Shown: positions 34,351-44,618, counted from the first letter of the stretch. The stretch is 64,000 nt of DNA from Roseobacter fucihabitans (GCF_014337925.2 NZ_CP143423.1:1828501-1892500), one strand, 5' to 3'. Notes: generated from the sequence alone by a model not told the origin. Numbers and translations are program-made.

Positions 34351-34750
34351 TTTGTCACATAACTGTGGAGTTGCGCGGATGCTAAACTTGGCGCAAGCAG
34401 ATGGTGCATTCTCGAAAGCAGATCTCCATGAGATCGCGCGGTTTCACCGCTCTGATCGTGGCGCAATCGTGCGCTGGTTGACTTTGATACTCGCGCCAAT
34501 CGCCTGTTTCAGATTGTAAGCCATGCGCAGGCGGAGTTGCTGATCAAGGGCTTTCGCGAATGCGCCGGTGCGCATTGCAATTGGGCGTGACATCATTGAG
34601 CCATGGGCAACAGATTGCAAAGCGATGATGGATTTTCTTTGCAAAGCAACGTATGGGCTTTGCACGTACCCGGAAAAGCGGTTTGTTCTGGGCAATGACA
34701 TTGAAGATCGGCATCGCGTTTGACCGGATGTCCAAGAGGGTTCGCACACC
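34351..34750. other. 400-base gene-free region before murI
   Basis: No convincing frame on either strand; short frames lack ribosome-binding sites and family features. The left part ends the oxidoreductase transcript without a clear terminator. The right part holds three copies of a TTGCAAAG-type word (see next entry). The start of murI has only a weak ribosome-binding site (AAGAGGG about 12 nt before the ATG). Confidence 0.4.
34614..34664. repeat. Triple TGCAAAGC repeat upstream of murI
   Basis: TGCAAAGC occurs at 34616-34623 and 34640-34647, and inverted (GCTTTGCA) at 34657-34664. The last two form a perfect 8-bp stem with a 9-nt loop. The middle copy is also a full TTTGCAAA (34638-34645). 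A cluster like this before a gene start suggests an operator, but no regulator is identified. Confidence 0.45.
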
Positions 34751-35560
34751 ATGGCAATCGGGATTTTTGATAGTGGTTTGGGCGGGTTGACCGTGCTGGA
34801 TGCCGTACAAAAGCGGTTGCCCGATGTGCCGTTTGTTTACCTTGCCGATAGCGCGCATGCGCCCTACGGCGTGCGGACCGCTGATGATATTTTTGAATTG
34901 ACCTGTGCGGCTGTCGCGCGACTTTTCGAAGCGGGGTGCAGTTTGGTTATTCTGGCCTGCAATACCGCGTCGGCGGCGGCATTGCGGCGCATGCAGGAAT
35001 CGTGGGTGCCTCCGGACAAACGGGTGTTGGGTGTTTTCGTGCCCTTGATTGAAGCGATGACAGAACGCCAATGGGGCGACAATTCGCCGCCGCGCGAGGT
35101 CAATGTCAAACATGTGGCCCTTTTTGCAACCCCTGCGACGGTGGCCAGTCGGGCGTTCCAGCGTGAATTGGCCTTTCGTGCTATCGGTGTGGATGTGGAG
35201 GCGCAGGCTTGCGGCGGTGTCGTTGATGCCATCGAAGAGGGTGACATGATTCTGGCAGAGGCTTTGGTGCGCAGCCACGTGGACGCGCTGCGCCGCAAAA
35301 TGCCCACGCCCGATGCCGCGATTTTGGGGTGCACGCATTATCCGCTGATGCAGCAACAATTTCAAAAGGCGCTTGGTGATGAGGTGCGCGTTTTCAGCCA
35401 GGCCAATCTGGTCGCTGAAAGCCTTGCCGATTACTTGGTGCGCCACCCGGAGATGGCAGGGTTCGGGGAGAGTGCGTTTCTGACGACCGGTGATCCGCAT
35501 CGGGTTGGCGACCGGGCGACGCAGTTCTTGCGACGACAGATTACATTCCAATCTGCGTAA
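34751..35560 (+). CDS. murI: Glutamate racemase
   Basis: 269 residues. Begins [16 protein letters not shown] with catalytic-pocket D7 and S8; the two catalytic cysteines are C70 in ACNTASAA and C194 in LGCTHYP. It converts L- to D-glutamate for peptidoglycan in the cytoplasm. Full length. Followed 30 bases later by argC in the same direction. Confidence 0.94.
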   Translation: MAIGIFDSGLGGLTVLDAVQKRLPDVPFVYLADSAHAPYGVRTADDIFELTCAAVARLFEAGCSLVILACNTASAAALRRMQESWVPPDKRVLGVFVPLIEAMTERQWGDNSPPREVNVKHVALFATPATVASRAFQRELAFRAIGVDVEAQACGGVVDAIEEGDMILAEALVRSHVDALRRKMPTPDAAILGCTHYPLMQQQFQKALGDEVRVFSQANLVAESLADYLVRHPEMAGFGESAFLTTGDPHRVGDRATQFLRRQITFQSA

Positions 35561-35590
35561 CGTATAAACACTCTTCAAGACGGGTTTCAC

Positions 35591-36619
35591 ATGACTTATT
35601 CCATCGCAATTCTCGGGGCCTCCGGCTACACCGGAGCAGAGTTGATCAGGTTGATCGCCGATCATCCCGCCATGAAAATAACTGCGCTTGGCGCATTTTC
35701 CAAAGCCGGCCAAACCGTGACGGATGTCTTTCCGCATTTACGCCACCTGGATCTGCCACCTCTTTTGCAAATTTCTGAAATCGACTTTGCAAATATTGAT
35801 CTGTGCTTTTGCGCGCTGCCGCATAAGACCAGCCAGGAGGTGATTGCCAGCTTGCCTCGCGATCTCAAGATTGTGGATTTGAGCGCGGATTTCAGGCTCC
35901 GCGACCCCGCGGACTATAAGAAATGGTATGGAAACGATCATGCGGCGGTGGCCTTGCAGAAAGAAGCGGTTTATGGGCTAACCGAGTTTTACCGTGACCA
36001 GATCGCATCCGCCCGGTTGGTTGCTGGGACCGGATGCAATGCGGCCACGGGGCAGTTTGTCCTGCGGCCATTAATCTCGGCGAGATGCATTGATTTTGAC
36101 GATATCATCCTCGATATGAAGTGCGCGGTCTCCGGCGCGGGCCGCAGCCTCAAAGAAAACCTGCTGCATGCGGAACTCTCTGAGGGGTATCATGCCTATG
36201 CCGTTGGTGGGACACATCGCCATTTAGGCGAGTTTGATCAAGAATTTACGGCATTGGCTGGGCGTCCTGTCCATGTGCAATTCACCCCGCATCTCATTCC
36301 CGCCAATAGGGGAATTTTGGCGACAGCCTATGTCAAAGGGGACGCCGTGAGCGTGCATGAAACATTGCAGGCGGCTTATGCAGAGGAACCCTTCATCCAT
36401 GTGCTGCCCATGGGCCAAACCCCGAGCACGCGCCATATCCGTGGATCAAATTTCTGCCATATCGGAGTTGTGGGGGATCGCACGCCGGGGCGGGTGATTC
36501 TGGTCGGTGCGCTCGATAACCTCACCAAAGGATCGAGTGGGCAGGCGTTGCAAAACGCCAACCTAATGCTAAGTATCAAAGAGACGGAGGGGCTCATGAT
36601 GGCACCTCTCTTTCCGTGA
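35591..36619 (+). CDS. argC: N-acetyl-gamma-glutamyl-phosphate reductase
   Basis: 342 residues. N-terminal NADP-binding site [14 protein letters not shown]; catalytic C149 in GTGCNAATG; C-terminal [15 protein letters not shown] and [13 protein letters not shown]. It reduces N-acetyl-glutamyl-5-phosphate to the semialdehyde in arginine synthesis. The gene carries a TTTGCAAA pair (35764-35793). ccmE follows after 7 bases, so these may be cotranscribed. Confidence 0.95.
   Translation: MTYSIAILGASGYTGAELIRLIADHPAMKITALGAFSKAGQTVTDVFPHLRHLDLPPLLQISEIDFANIDLCFCALPHKTSQEVIASLPRDLKIVDLSADFRLRDPADYKKWYGNDHAAVALQKEAVYGLTEFYRDQIASARLVAGTGCNAATGQFVLRPLISARCIDFDDIILDMKCAVSGAGRSLKENLLHAELSEGYHAYAVGGTHRHLGEFDQEFTALAGRPVHVQFTPHLIPANRGILATAYVKGDAVSVHETLQAAYAEEPFIHVLPMGQTPSTRHIRGSNFCHIGVVGDRTPGRVILVGALDNLTKGSSGQALQNANLMLSIKETEGLMMAPLFP
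35764..35793. repeat. TTTGCAAA-N14-TTTGCAAA pair inside argC
   Basis: TTTGCAAA at 35764-35771 and 35786-35793, the same 14-nt spacer as the pair at 32685. Here too the copies are in different reading frames (LLQI and DFAN), so codon choice alone does not account for the match. The spacer sequence is unrelated to that of the other pairs. Confidence 0.55.
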
Positions 36620-36626
36620 GGGTGCG

Positions 36627-37070
36627 ATGAAGAGCCTTAAGAAACAACGACGTATACAGGTGATTGCGGTTGCTGCCGTGGCGTTAACGCTATCCACCGC
36701 CCTGATTGGCTATGCGATGCGGGACGGGATTAACTTTTTCCGCGCCCCAAGTCAGATCATTGCCGAACCCCCCGGACCTTCTGAGGTGTTTCGGATTGGT
36801 GGGTTGGTTGAAGAAGGCTCAATTGTGCGCGGTCAGGGCAAGACGATCAAGTTCAGCGTGACGGACGGTGGGGCGGTTGTGCCCGTGACATATACCGGCG
36901 TGCTACCGGATCTTTTTGAAGAAAACCAGGGCATGGTCGGCACGGGCCGTTACATTAACGGTGTCTTTGAGGCCTCTGAAATATTAGCAAAACATGATGA
37001 AACCTATATGCCCTCAGAGGTCGTTGACGCCTTGAAAGCACAAGGCGTTTACAAGGGCGTCGAAGGGTAG
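36627..37070 (+). CDS. ccmE: Cytochrome c-type biogenesis heme chaperone CcmE
   Basis: 147 residues. One N-terminal membrane anchor (about 11-30), then a periplasmic OB-fold. The heme-binding histidine H123 and Y127 lie in AKHDETYMP. CcmE takes heme from CcmABCD and passes it to CcmFH for attachment to apocytochrome c. Its partners ccmF and ccmH lie 1.3 kb further on, separated by a GTA-type endolysin and holin. Confidence 0.94.
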   Translation: MKSLKKQRRIQVIAVAAVALTLSTALIGYAMRDGINFFRAPSQIIAEPPGPSEVFRIGGLVEEGSIVRGQGKTIKFSVTDGGAVVPVTYTGVLPDLFEENQGMVGTGRYINGVFEASEILAKHDETYMPSEVVDALKAQGVYKGVEG

Positions 37071-37150
37071 CACCGCACGCTGGGGTCAAACGGAATTAAC
37101 CTCTCTAAGTCCATCTTTGTCGCTGCGACAGGCAAGCAAAGGGGACATGC

Positions 37151-37762
37151 ATGCAAACCGTCAGAGAAATCGCATCCGAAATCGTGGCGCGCGAAGGCGG
37201 GTTCGTAAACGACGAAGATGATCCGGGCGGGGCCACCAATTTTGGCGTGACCATCCATACGATGCGCACTTTGGGGATTGATCTGGACCGGGACGGCGTC
37301 GTCACCGTGTCCGATGTGCGCGCGTTAACCCGCCTACAAGCGATTGAAATCTTCGAAAGACACTACTTTGAAAAACCACTAATCGCGCTTTTGCCGCCCG
37401 CCTTGCACGCCACTGTTTTCGACATGTACGTCAATGCGGGCAGCAATGCGATCAAGATTTTGCAACGGCTTTTATGTGATATGGGGCATCAGGTCACAGT
37501 TGATGGCGCCTTGGGTCCGCAGAGCATCGCGGCGACACAGGTTGCCTTTGAAACCGCTGCGCACCATCTGGCGGACGCCTATGGCATCGCGCGGCGTAAT
37601 TATTATTTCCGCATTGCAGATCGTCGATCGGCAAGTCGCAAATATGCGCGCACCCGCAGAGGCGGCAAGGGCGGATGGATCAAACGCGCCGAGGAATTCA
37701 TCTCGGCCCGATATCACCTGACAGAACAACAGTTTCAGCAAAGGGTCGCGTCATGGGTTTGA
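37151..37762 (+). CDS. GH108 N-acetylmuramidase, GTA-type endolysin
   Basis: 203 residues. Begins with IVAREGGFVNDEDDPGGATNFGVT, the glycoside-hydrolase-108 motif with catalytic E15, and ends with a peptidoglycan-binding region (VDGALGPQSIAA). It cuts the glycan backbone of peptidoglycan. No signal peptide, so it needs a holin for export; the next gene, overlapping by 10 bases, is one. In Rhodobacter capsulatus a pair of this type outside the main GTA cluster releases GTA particles by lysis. No phage structural genes are nearby. Confidence 0.85.
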   Translation: MQTVREIASEIVAREGGFVNDEDDPGGATNFGVTIHTMRTLGIDLDRDGVVTVSDVRALTRLQAIEIFERHYFEKPLIALLPPALHATVFDMYVNAGSNAIKILQRLLCDMGHQVTVDGALGPQSIAATQVAFETAAHHLADAYGIARRNYYFRIADRRSASRKYARTRRGGKGGWIKRAEEFISARYHLTEQQFQQRVASWV

Positions 37763-38343
37763 TAACGGGGATTTTGAGCACGATTTTTGGCAACGGGCGC
37801 AACGTGATTGTCGACACGGCTGAGGTGTTTCGTGAAAATACCGAGGCCGGCGCATCACGATCCCAGGAATTGCGCCTTGAGGCGATGCAACAGTTTGCGC
37901 GAGAGTTTGAAGCTTCAAAACAGGGTTGGTTCGATCGCGTCATGGACGGCGTCAATCGGTTGCCGCGCCCGGCATTGGCTTTGGGGACATTGGGGCTCTT
38001 TGTGGCCGCGATGGTTGATCCCATCTGGTTTTCCGCGCGCATGCAGGGCATCGCGCTTGTGCCCGAACCGCTTTGGTGGCTGTTGGGCGTGGTGGTTTCG
38101 TTCTATTTTGGCGCGCGCCATCAGATTAAAAGCCAACAGTTTCAACGATCCATTGCCCAGACAATGGCCGTGGCACCCCAGGTGATCAAAAACATTACAA
38201 CGCTCAACACCCTGAGGCCGACCAGCCCAGGGCTTGCGGACACAGGACATGATGCGCGCCTGTCCGCCCTTTCCGTTTTGCCCGATGGCAACTCCGCTCT
38301 TGCGGATTGGCAGGCGCGCCACAAACAGACCGCGACAAAGTGA
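37753..38343 (+). CDS. Holin of the three-transmembrane GTA-release type
   Basis: 196 residues from ATG 37753, which overlaps the endolysin gene. N-terminal amphipathic part (MGLITGILSTIFGNGRNVIVD), a charged helix with EAMQQFAREFEASKQGWFDR, then hydrophobic segments near 75-95 and 100-120, and a polar tail. This matches the GTA_holin_3TM family. It should form membrane holes that let the upstream muramidase reach peptidoglycan. An earlier in-frame start at 37675 would lie inside the endolysin gene and is rejected. Confidence 0.8.
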   Translation: MGLITGILSTIFGNGRNVIVDTAEVFRENTEAGASRSQELRLEAMQQFAREFEASKQGWFDRVMDGVNRLPRPALALGTLGLFVAAMVDPIWFSARMQGIALVPEPLWWLLGVVVSFYFGARHQIKSQQFQRSIAQTMAVAPQVIKNITTLNTLRPTSPGLADTGHDARLSALSVLPDGNSALADWQARHKQTATK

Positions 38344-38401
38344 TGCGCTAAAAAGCGCGAATGTCATTGGACGTTTTTGCACGGCGGCGTATAGTTCGTT
38401 C

Positions 38402-40369
38402 ATGATTACAGAATTTGGACATTTCGCGCTGATCCTGGCCTTTATCGTGGCCATTGTTCAGATGATCGTGCCGCTGATCGGGGCGCATAATCGTTGGCCT
38501 GCGTGGATGGCGGTGGCGGAACCCGCGGCCACCGCGCAGTTCTGGCTCACCGCGTTCTCCTTTGGGGCGCTGATGTATGCGTTTATCGTGTCTGACTTCA
38601 GCCTCCAGCTGGTCACGCTCAACAGCCATTCCGCCAAGCCGATGCTCTATAAAATCAGCGGCACCTGGGGCAATCACGAAGGCTCCATGCTGTTGTGGGT
38701 GTTGATTGTGACGCTTTTCGGGGCGATGGCGGCCTGGTTTGGCGGGAATTTGCCCCCCACTTTACGTGCGCGTGTGTTGGCGGTTCAATCCGCGATTGCG
38801 GTGGCGTTTTTCGCCTTCATCCTATTTACGTCCAACCCCTTCATACGCCTCGCGGTGCCGCCTTTTGACGGGCAGGATCTGAACCCGTTGTTGCAGGATC
38901 CCGGTCTCGCATTTCATCCGCCATTCCTCTATCTCGGCTACGTGGGCCTCAGCATGACGTTCAGTTTCGCGGTCGGGGCGCTGCTTGAAGGGCGCGTGGA
39001 TGCGGCCTGGGGCCGTTGGGTGCGCCCCTGGACCCTTGCGGCTTGGGTATTTTTAACCATCGGTATCGCTTTGGGTTCCTGGTGGGCATATTATGAGCTT
39101 GGCTGGGGCGGTTTCTGGTTCTGGGATCCGGTCGAAAACGCCTCCTTCATGCCATGGCTGCTGGCCGCCGCGCTGCTGCATTCCGCAATCGTCGTGGAAA
39201 AACGTGAGGCCTTGAAAAGCTGGACGATCCTGCTGGCCATTCTCGCCTTTGGCTTTTCGCTGATCGGCACATTTATCGTGCGCTCGGGGCTTCTGACCTC
39301 CGTGCACGCCTTTGCCAATGACCCTGAACGCGGTGTGTTCATCCTGATGATCATGGCATTTTTCATGGGCGGTGCCTTGCTGCTCTTTGCCTTTCGGGCC
39401 AGCACAATGGAGGCGAAGGGCGTGTTTGGCGTGGTCAGCCGTGAAAGCGCGCTGGTGGCCAATAACCTCCTGCTCGCGGTGTCGTGCTTTGTCGTTTTTG
39501 TCGGCACGATGTGGCCGCTGATTGCCGAGATGTTCTTTGATCGCAAGCTCAGCGTGGGTCCGCCCTTCTTCAACATGGCGTTTTCGCCCTTCATGTTGGT
39601 GCTCGGTCTCATTCTGCCCATCGGGTCGGCCATGCCCTGGAAACGGGCGCGCATGCTGCGCGCGATGCGGCCGTTGAAATACGTATTTATACTGGCTCTG
39701 GCCATTGGCGGGCTGGTGTTTGCGATGCAGACAGGGCGCACTTTGTTGGGTCCCATCGGGATGTTTCTGGCCGCTTGGGTGGTCATGGGTACAATCGTCG
39801 ATCTGGCACAACGCACGGGCCGGGGGCCGGGGCGTCTGGCACGGCTGACCCGTTTGCCGCGGGCGGATTGGGGCAAGATGATTGCCCATGCCGGTCTCGG
39901 CGTGACGATCATGGGGGTGTCCGGCCTGATGGCCTGGCAGCAAGAGGATATCCAGGTCGCGCAATTTGGTGAGCCTTTCGAGGTGGGCGGCTATACGCTG
40001 ACGCTGAATGAGGTGGTGCGCAGCGAGGGGCCGAATTACCTCTCGACGACGGGCTACATCACCCTCTCGGAAAACGGCAATGTGATCGCGCAGCTGGAGC
40101 CGGAAAAACGCATTTATCCCGTGGCGCAGATGCCCACGACCGAAGCCGCCATTGACTATGATCTGGCGCGCGACGTCTATGTGGTGATCGGCGATGAGCA
40201 GGTTGGCGGCGGTTGGGCGGTGCGCACGTACATCAAACCGCTCACCAACTGGATATGGATCGGGTGCGGCCTGATGTCGCTCGGCGGGTTGTTCAGCCTG
40301 TCGGATCGACGTTTCCGGGTGGCTGCGGGCGCGCGCAGCAAATCGGCCTCACCGGTGCCAGCCGAATGA
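38402..40369 (+). CDS. ccmF: Cytochrome c heme lyase subunit CcmF
   Basis: 655 residues from ATG 38402, giving a first membrane helix directly (FGHFALILAFIVAIVQMIV). About 14-15 helices. The tryptophan-rich WWD domain is at about 222-245 (GSWWAYYELGWGGFWFWDPVEN), with conserved histidines around it. CcmF with CcmH attaches heme to apocytochrome c in the periplasm. A longer upstream frame runs through the holin tail and is a chance extension. Overlaps ccmH by ATGA. Confidence 0.95.
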   Translation: MITEFGHFALILAFIVAIVQMIVPLIGAHNRWPAWMAVAEPAATAQFWLTAFSFGALMYAFIVSDFSLQLVTLNSHSAKPMLYKISGTWGNHEGSMLLWVLIVTLFGAMAAWFGGNLPPTLRARVLAVQSAIAVAFFAFILFTSNPFIRLAVPPFDGQDLNPLLQDPGLAFHPPFLYLGYVGLSMTFSFAVGALLEGRVDAAWGRWVRPWTLAAWVFLTIGIALGSWWAYYELGWGGFWFWDPVENASFMPWLLAAALLHSAIVVEKREALKSWTILLAILAFGFSLIGTFIVRSGLLTSVHAFANDPERGVFILMIMAFFMGGALLLFAFRASTMEAKGVFGVVSRESALVANNLLLAVSCFVVFVGTMWPLIAEMFFDRKLSVGPPFFNMAFSPFMLVLGLILPIGSAMPWKRARMLRAMRPLKYVFILALAIGGLVFAMQTGRTLLGPIGMFLAAWVVMGTIVDLAQRTGRGPGRLARLTRLPRADWGKMIAHAGLGVTIMGVSGLMAWQQEDIQVAQFGEPFEVGGYTLTLNEVVRSEGPNYLSTTGYITLSENGNVIAQLEPEKRIYPVAQMPTTEAAIDYDLARDVYVVIGDEQVGGGWAVRTYIKPLTNWIWIGCGLMSLGGLFSLSDRRFRVAAGARSKSASPVPAE

Positions 40370-40821
40370 TACCCCGTATCAGCCTCGTCCTGTTGCTGCT
40401 GGCGAGCCCGCTTTGGGCGATGGATCCATCTGAAATGTTGCAGGATCCGGCACTGGAGGCGCGCGCGCGTGTCATTGATCACGAGTTGCGCTGTGTGGTC
40501 TGCCAGTCGGAATCTGTGGCCTCTTCCAATGCCAATTGGGCCGAAGACGCGCGCCGCACGGTGCGCGAGCTTTTGGACGGGGGCGCGAGTGACGATGATG
40601 TGATGGATTTCTTCGTCGCGCGCTACGGCGAATTCGTCCTGATGTCCCCGCGTGTGAGCGGGTCGAACTGGCTTTTATGGGCTGCGGGGCCGCTGATGCT
40701 GCTCACCGGGCTTGGGCTGGGCATCGGGTATATTCGCGGGCGCTCCAAACTGACATCGCCGCAGGAAGCCGTCCTGTCCGAAGCAGAGGCGGCGCGGTTG
40801 CGCGAAATCATGAAAGAGTGA
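40366..40821 (+). CDS. ccmH: Cytochrome c maturation protein CcmH
   Basis: 151 residues from the ATG overlapping the ccmF stop. Signal peptide (MIPRISLVLLLLASPLWA), the redox motif C43-VV-C46 in LRCVVCQSES, and one C-terminal membrane helix (about 98-118). It reduces the apocytochrome cysteines for heme ligation with CcmF. This is the short CcmH/CcmL form without the TPR domain; no CcmI or CcmG is seen in the window. Confidence 0.93.
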   Translation: MIPRISLVLLLLASPLWAMDPSEMLQDPALEARARVIDHELRCVVCQSESVASSNANWAEDARRTVRELLDGGASDDDVMDFFVARYGEFVLMSPRVSGSNWLLWAAGPLMLLTGLGLGIGYIRGRSKLTSPQEAVLSEAEAARLREIMKE

Positions 40822-40892
40822 CGCTTCGTTGCTCTGTTCTGATGCGCTCATTTTGATATGACGGGGGCAAGCCCGAAGAAAAAGGAACCCCG

Positions 40893-41669
40893 ATGGATTA
40901 TCAAACCCTGATGTGTGACACAGAAGACGGCGTCGCAACGATTACCCTGAACCGCGCGGAAAAGATGAATGCGTTGAGCACGCAGATGCGCGCCGAAATT
41001 GCCTATGCCGTGTCCGAGGCGGGCAAGACCGCCCGTGTCGTGGTCTTGACCGGGGCAGGGCGCGCCTTTTGTTCGGGGCAGGATCTGGGCGACCGGGTCA
41101 GTGCGGCGAACCTTGATCTGGAACGCACCCTGCGCGATGAATATGCACCGATGTTGCGCGCCATCACCGAGTGTCCTGTGCCCACGATTGCTGCCGTGAA
41201 TGGGGCCGCCGCGGGGGCCGGTGCCAATCTGGCGCTGGCCGCTGATGTGGTCATTGCAGCGGAAAGCGCGTATTTTTTGCAGGCTTTTGCGCGCATCGGT
41301 CTGATCCCGGATGCGGGGGGGACCTATGTTCTGCCGCGCACGATGGGGACCGCCAAAGCGATGGGGGCGGCGCTTTTTGCCGATAAGATCACCGCGCGTC
41401 AGGCAGATGACTGGGGCATGATCTGGGAAGCAGTTCCGGATGACGCCTTTGTGGCCCATTGGCGCGCGCGCGCGCAGCATTTGGCGCAAGGACCCACCGC
41501 CGCCTATGCCGCGATCAAGAAAGTGATCCGTGGCAGCTGGGACAACAGCATGGAAGATCAGCTGAGCTTTGAGGCGAAACAGCAGGGCGCTTGCGGCAAA
41601 TCGCGAGATTTCAAGGAAGGGGTCCTTGCTTTCACCGAAAAACGCCCTGCACGTTTTGAGGGACGCTAA
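40893..41669 (+). CDS. Enoyl-CoA hydratase/isomerase, PaaG-like
   Basis: 258 residues of the crotonase fold. Oxyanion-hole motifs are GRAFCSGQDLGDR and NGAAAGAGANLALAAD; the acidic catalytic residue is in RIGLIPDAGGTY. The Asp at this position and the GQDLGDR loop resemble PaaG, the isomerase of phenylacetyl-CoA breakdown, but no other paa genes are nearby, so a general fatty or aromatic acyl-CoA role is as likely. It starts 71 bases after ccmH. Confidence 0.85.
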   Translation: MDYQTLMCDTEDGVATITLNRAEKMNALSTQMRAEIAYAVSEAGKTARVVVLTGAGRAFCSGQDLGDRVSAANLDLERTLRDEYAPMLRAITECPVPTIAAVNGAAAGAGANLALAADVVIAAESAYFLQAFARIGLIPDAGGTYVLPRTMGTAKAMGAALFADKITARQADDWGMIWEAVPDDAFVAHWRARAQHLAQGPTAAYAAIKKVIRGSWDNSMEDQLSFEAKQQGACGKSRDFKEGVLAFTEKRPARFEGR

Positions 41670-41787
41670 GACTGCGCGGCTTTCGCACTGACCCTCCCCA
41701 ATCCTTTTAAGGCCGCGCCGAAGACTGGCTCACATGGCGCGATCAGCTCAAGACCCTCCGCCGCGTGGGCAGCGCCATTTTGGCATC

Positions 41788-41816
41788 GCGCGCCCTGTCT
41801 CAGGAGACGGGCGCGC
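41788..41816. terminator. Strong hairpin between convergent enoyl-CoA hydratase and gltA
   Basis: GCGCGCCC (41788-41795) pairs with GGGCGCGC (41809-41816); inside, GTCTC pairs with GAGAC around a 2-nt loop with one bulged T. This 13-bp stem sits 8 bases past the gltA stop and about 120 bases past the other gene. No T-run, but it is well placed as a two-way stop. Confidence 0.55.
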
Positions 41817-41824
41817 CCCATCGA

Positions 41825-43120
41825 TCAACGGTTTTCGATATCCTCGTAGTTGCGCGCAGTGCTGCCAAGATAGAGTTGGCGAGGACGCCCGATTTTATTC
41901 TGCGGATCGGCTATCATCTCTTTCCACTGCGAAATCCAGCCGACCGTCCGGCTGAGCGCGAAAATGGGTGTGAACATGGAGGTCGGGAACCCCATGGCTT
42001 CAAGGATAATACCGGAATAGAAATCCACATTCGGGAAGAGTTTCTTTTCGGCAAAATAGGGATCGGCCAGCGCTGCGGCTTCCAGTTCCTTGGCAACCTG
42101 TAGGATCGGATTGTCCTCAACCCCGAGCAGATCGAGCACCTCATCGGCGGATTGCTTCAAGACTTTCGCGCGCGGGTCAATGTTCTTATAAACCCGGTGC
42201 CCAAATCCCATCAGGCGGAAGGGATCATTTTTATCTTTCGCGCGGGCGATGAATTCGGGAATACGATCCGGCGTACCGATCTCGTTGAGCATCTCAAGAC
42301 AGGCCTGGTTCGCCCCGCCATGCGCCGGACCCCAGAGGCAGGCAATGCCCGCCGCGATACAAGCGAATGGGTTTGCCCCGGATGAAGAGGCGAGCCGCAC
42401 GGTGGAGGTTGACGCATTCTGTTCGTGATCCGCATGCAACGTGAAAATGCGGTCCATCGCCCGGCTGAGGATCGGGTTGACCTCATAATCCTCCGCAGGC
42501 ACGGCAAAGCACATGCGCAGGAAATTGGAGGCGTAATCCAGATCGTTGCGCGGATAAACGAAGGGCTGCCCGATGGTGTATTTATAGGCCATCGCGGCGA
42601 TGGTCGGCATTTTTGCAATAAGACGGATCGAGGCGACTTCGCGCTGCCAGGGATCGGATATATCGGTGCTGTCGTGATAGAAGGCGGACATGGCACCGAC
42701 CACGCCAGTCATAACGGCCATTGGATGCGCGTCCCGGCGGAATCCGCGGAAGAAATTCATCATCTGCTCATGCAGCATGGTGTGGTTGGTCACCCGGCAT
42801 TCGAAATCTTCGAGCTCGGCGGGTGTGGGCAACTCACCATAGAGCAGCAGGTAACAGACCTCGAGGTAATGCGACTGACCGGCAAGTTGGTCGATCGGAT
42901 ATCCCCGGTGCAGCAATTCACCCTTATCCCCATCAATGAAGGTGATTGTACTGTCGCAGCTCGCCGTTGAGGTGAAGCCCGGATCATAGGTGAATACACC
43001 CGCCTGCGCATAGAGTTTGCGGATATCCACCACATCCGGCCCCGCGGTCGGGGAGAGGATCGGCAGATCGAATTCCTTACCGTCAATGCTCAACTTCGCG
43101 GATTTTGTATTTTCAGACAT
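41825..43120 (-). CDS. gltA: Citrate synthase, type II
   Basis: 431 residues, typical of the hexameric NADH-sensitive type. Catalytic histidines are in [13 protein letters not shown] and [10 protein letters not shown]; the catalytic Asp lies in the [11 protein letters not shown] segment. It condenses acetyl-CoA and oxaloacetate at the start of the TCA cycle. AGGAAGGA precedes the ATG. It follows gltX on the same strand after 85 bases, so the two may share a promoter. Confidence 0.96.
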   Translation of the reverse strand: MSENTKSAKLSIDGKEFDLPILSPTAGPDVVDIRKLYAQAGVFTYDPGFTSTASCDSTITFIDGDKGELLHRGYPIDQLAGQSHYLEVCYLLLYGELPTPAELEDFECRVTNHTMLHEQMMNFFRGFRRDAHPMAVMTGVVGAMSAFYHDSTDISDPWQREVASIRLIAKMPTIAAMAYKYTIGQPFVYPRNDLDYASNFLRMCFAVPAEDYEVNPILSRAMDRIFTLHADHEQNASTSTVRLASSSGANPFACIAAGIACLWGPAHGGANQACLEMLNEIGTPDRIPEFIARAKDKNDPFRLMGFGHRVYKNIDPRAKVLKQSADEVLDLLGVEDNPILQVAKELEAAALADPYFAEKKLFPNVDFYSGIILEAMGFPTSMFTPIFALSRTVGWISQWKEMIADPQNKIGRPRQLYLGSTARNYEDIENR

Positions 43121-43205
43121 GCGTGGTCCTTCCTGTCATTCTTGCGGGCGCACCTGACGTGCGGCTTCTGACGCGATCTGCGTCCAGTCGTTTATCGGTG
43201 CCGGG

Positions 43206-44618
43206 TCATCCCCCTGCATCCTCTGCGGCATCGCTCAATCGGGCGAGGGTCTCTTGCTGGCCCAGAACCAGCATCATGTCAAAAACCGAAGGTGTTGCGG
43301 CACGCCCCGAAAGTGCGGCGCGCAGAGGTCCGGCCAGCTTGCCGAATTTCGTATCCTTGCTCTGTGCAAACCGGTTCAGCACGTTCTCCAGATTTTCCTT
43401 CCCCCAGCTATCAGTTTGCAAATGCGGCGTCAATTCTCTGAGCATACCACGGGATACCGTATCCAGGTGCCGCGCGGCTTTCTCATCTTGTTCTACCGGA
43501 CGAGTCGTTAACGCAAAGTGTGCTTTTTCAAGGAGTTCAGGCAATGTCTTTGCCCGCTCCTTGACGCAGGGCATGGCACGTAACAACATGTCTGACTGCG
43601 CCTGTGACAAGGGGGCCTGCCCGGAGGCCTCAAGATAGGCGACAATTTCATGCTGCAACGCGGCGTCATCGGCCTGCGCGATATGCTGTCCCGACAGGTT
43701 TTCCAGTTTCTTCACATCAAAGCGGGCAGGGCTTTTGCCGATCCCGGAGAGGTCGAACCAATCCTTTGCCTGCGCATCGCTAAAGAACTCATCATCTCCA
43801 TGGCTCCATCCCAGGCGCGCCAGATAATTGCGCATCCCCGCCGCCGGATACCCCATGGCCTGATATTCCTGCGCGCCCAGAGCGCCGTGGCGTTTGGACA
43901 GTTTCTTACCATCCGGCCCATGGATCAGCGGGATATGCGCCCAGACCGGCACCTCCCAGCCCATCGCCTCATAGATCATCATCTGACGCGCCGCATTATT
44001 GAGGTGATCATCGCCGCGGATCACATGGGTCACCCCCATATCATGGTCATCAACGACAACCGCCAGCATATAGACGGGCGTGCCATCCGAACGGAGCAGG
44101 ACCATGTCGTCGAGCTGATCATTACGGATCGTGACGTCACCCTGGACGCGATCCCGGATGATGGTCTGCCCGGTCTGGGGCGCCTTTATGCGAATGACAA
44201 AGGGGGCATCCGGATGGGTCGCAGGGGCGGCATCGCGCCAGGGCGAGCGGTAGAGGGTGTTTTGCCCCGCCGCGCGGGCTTGCTCGCGGAAGGTTGCGAT
44301 TTCCTCCTGGCTTGCGAAACACTTATAGGCCTTGCCCGCCGCCAGCAGCTCATGCGCCACGGCGCCGTGGCGGGGGGCATTCTCGAACTGGCTGACGATC
44401 TCGCCGTCATGATCCAGCCCGAGCCAGCCCATGCCTTGCAGGATCGCCGCCGTTGCCTCCGGCGTGGAACGTGCGCGGTCCGTATCCTCGATGCGCAGCA
44501 GAAATTTGCCCCCCCGACCGCGCGCATAAAGCCAGTTGAAAAGCGCCGTGCGCGCGCCCCCGATGTGCAGAAATCCGGTAGGAGAGGGGGCAAAACGGGT
44601 GACGACGGGCGCTGACAT
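43206..44618 (-). CDS. gltX: Glutamyl-tRNA synthetase
   Basis: 470 residues. Class I motif HIGG at 18-21 ([18 protein letters not shown]) and KLSKR near 240 ([12 protein letters not shown]); discriminator and anticodon-binding helices fill the C-terminus. Alphaproteobacteria often have two GltX forms, one serving tRNA-Gln; which this is cannot be told. Divergent from comEC with 89 bases between starts. Confidence 0.94.
   Translation of the reverse strand: MSAPVVTRFAPSPTGFLHIGGARTALFNWLYARGRGGKFLLRIEDTDRARSTPEATAAILQGMGWLGLDHDGEIVSQFENAPRHGAVAHELLAAGKAYKCFASQEEIATFREQARAAGQNTLYRSPWRDAAPATHPDAPFVIRIKAPQTGQTIIRDRVQGDVTIRNDQLDDMVLLRSDGTPVYMLAVVVDDHDMGVTHVIRGDDHLNNAARQMMIYEAMGWEVPVWAHIPLIHGPDGKKLSKRHGALGAQEYQAMGYPAAGMRNYLARLGWSHGDDEFFSDAQAKDWFDLSGIGKSPARFDVKKLENLSGQHIAQADDAALQHEIVAYLEASGQAPLSQAQSDMLLRAMPCVKERAKTLPELLEKAHFALTTRPVEQDEKAARHLDTVSRGMLRELTPHLQTDSWGKENLENVLNRFAQSKDTKFGKLAGPLRAALSGRAATPSVFDMMLVLGQQETLARLSDAAEDAGG

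Noticed and set aside
34544-35737. 397-residue minus-strand frame opposite murI
   Set aside because: Covers a certain glutamate racemase gene and has no recognisable domain or ribosome-binding site.
37151-38343. Prophage remnant
   Set aside because: Endolysin and holin are intact and match the GTA-release families; no integrase, capsid, tail or attachment-site repeat is nearby.
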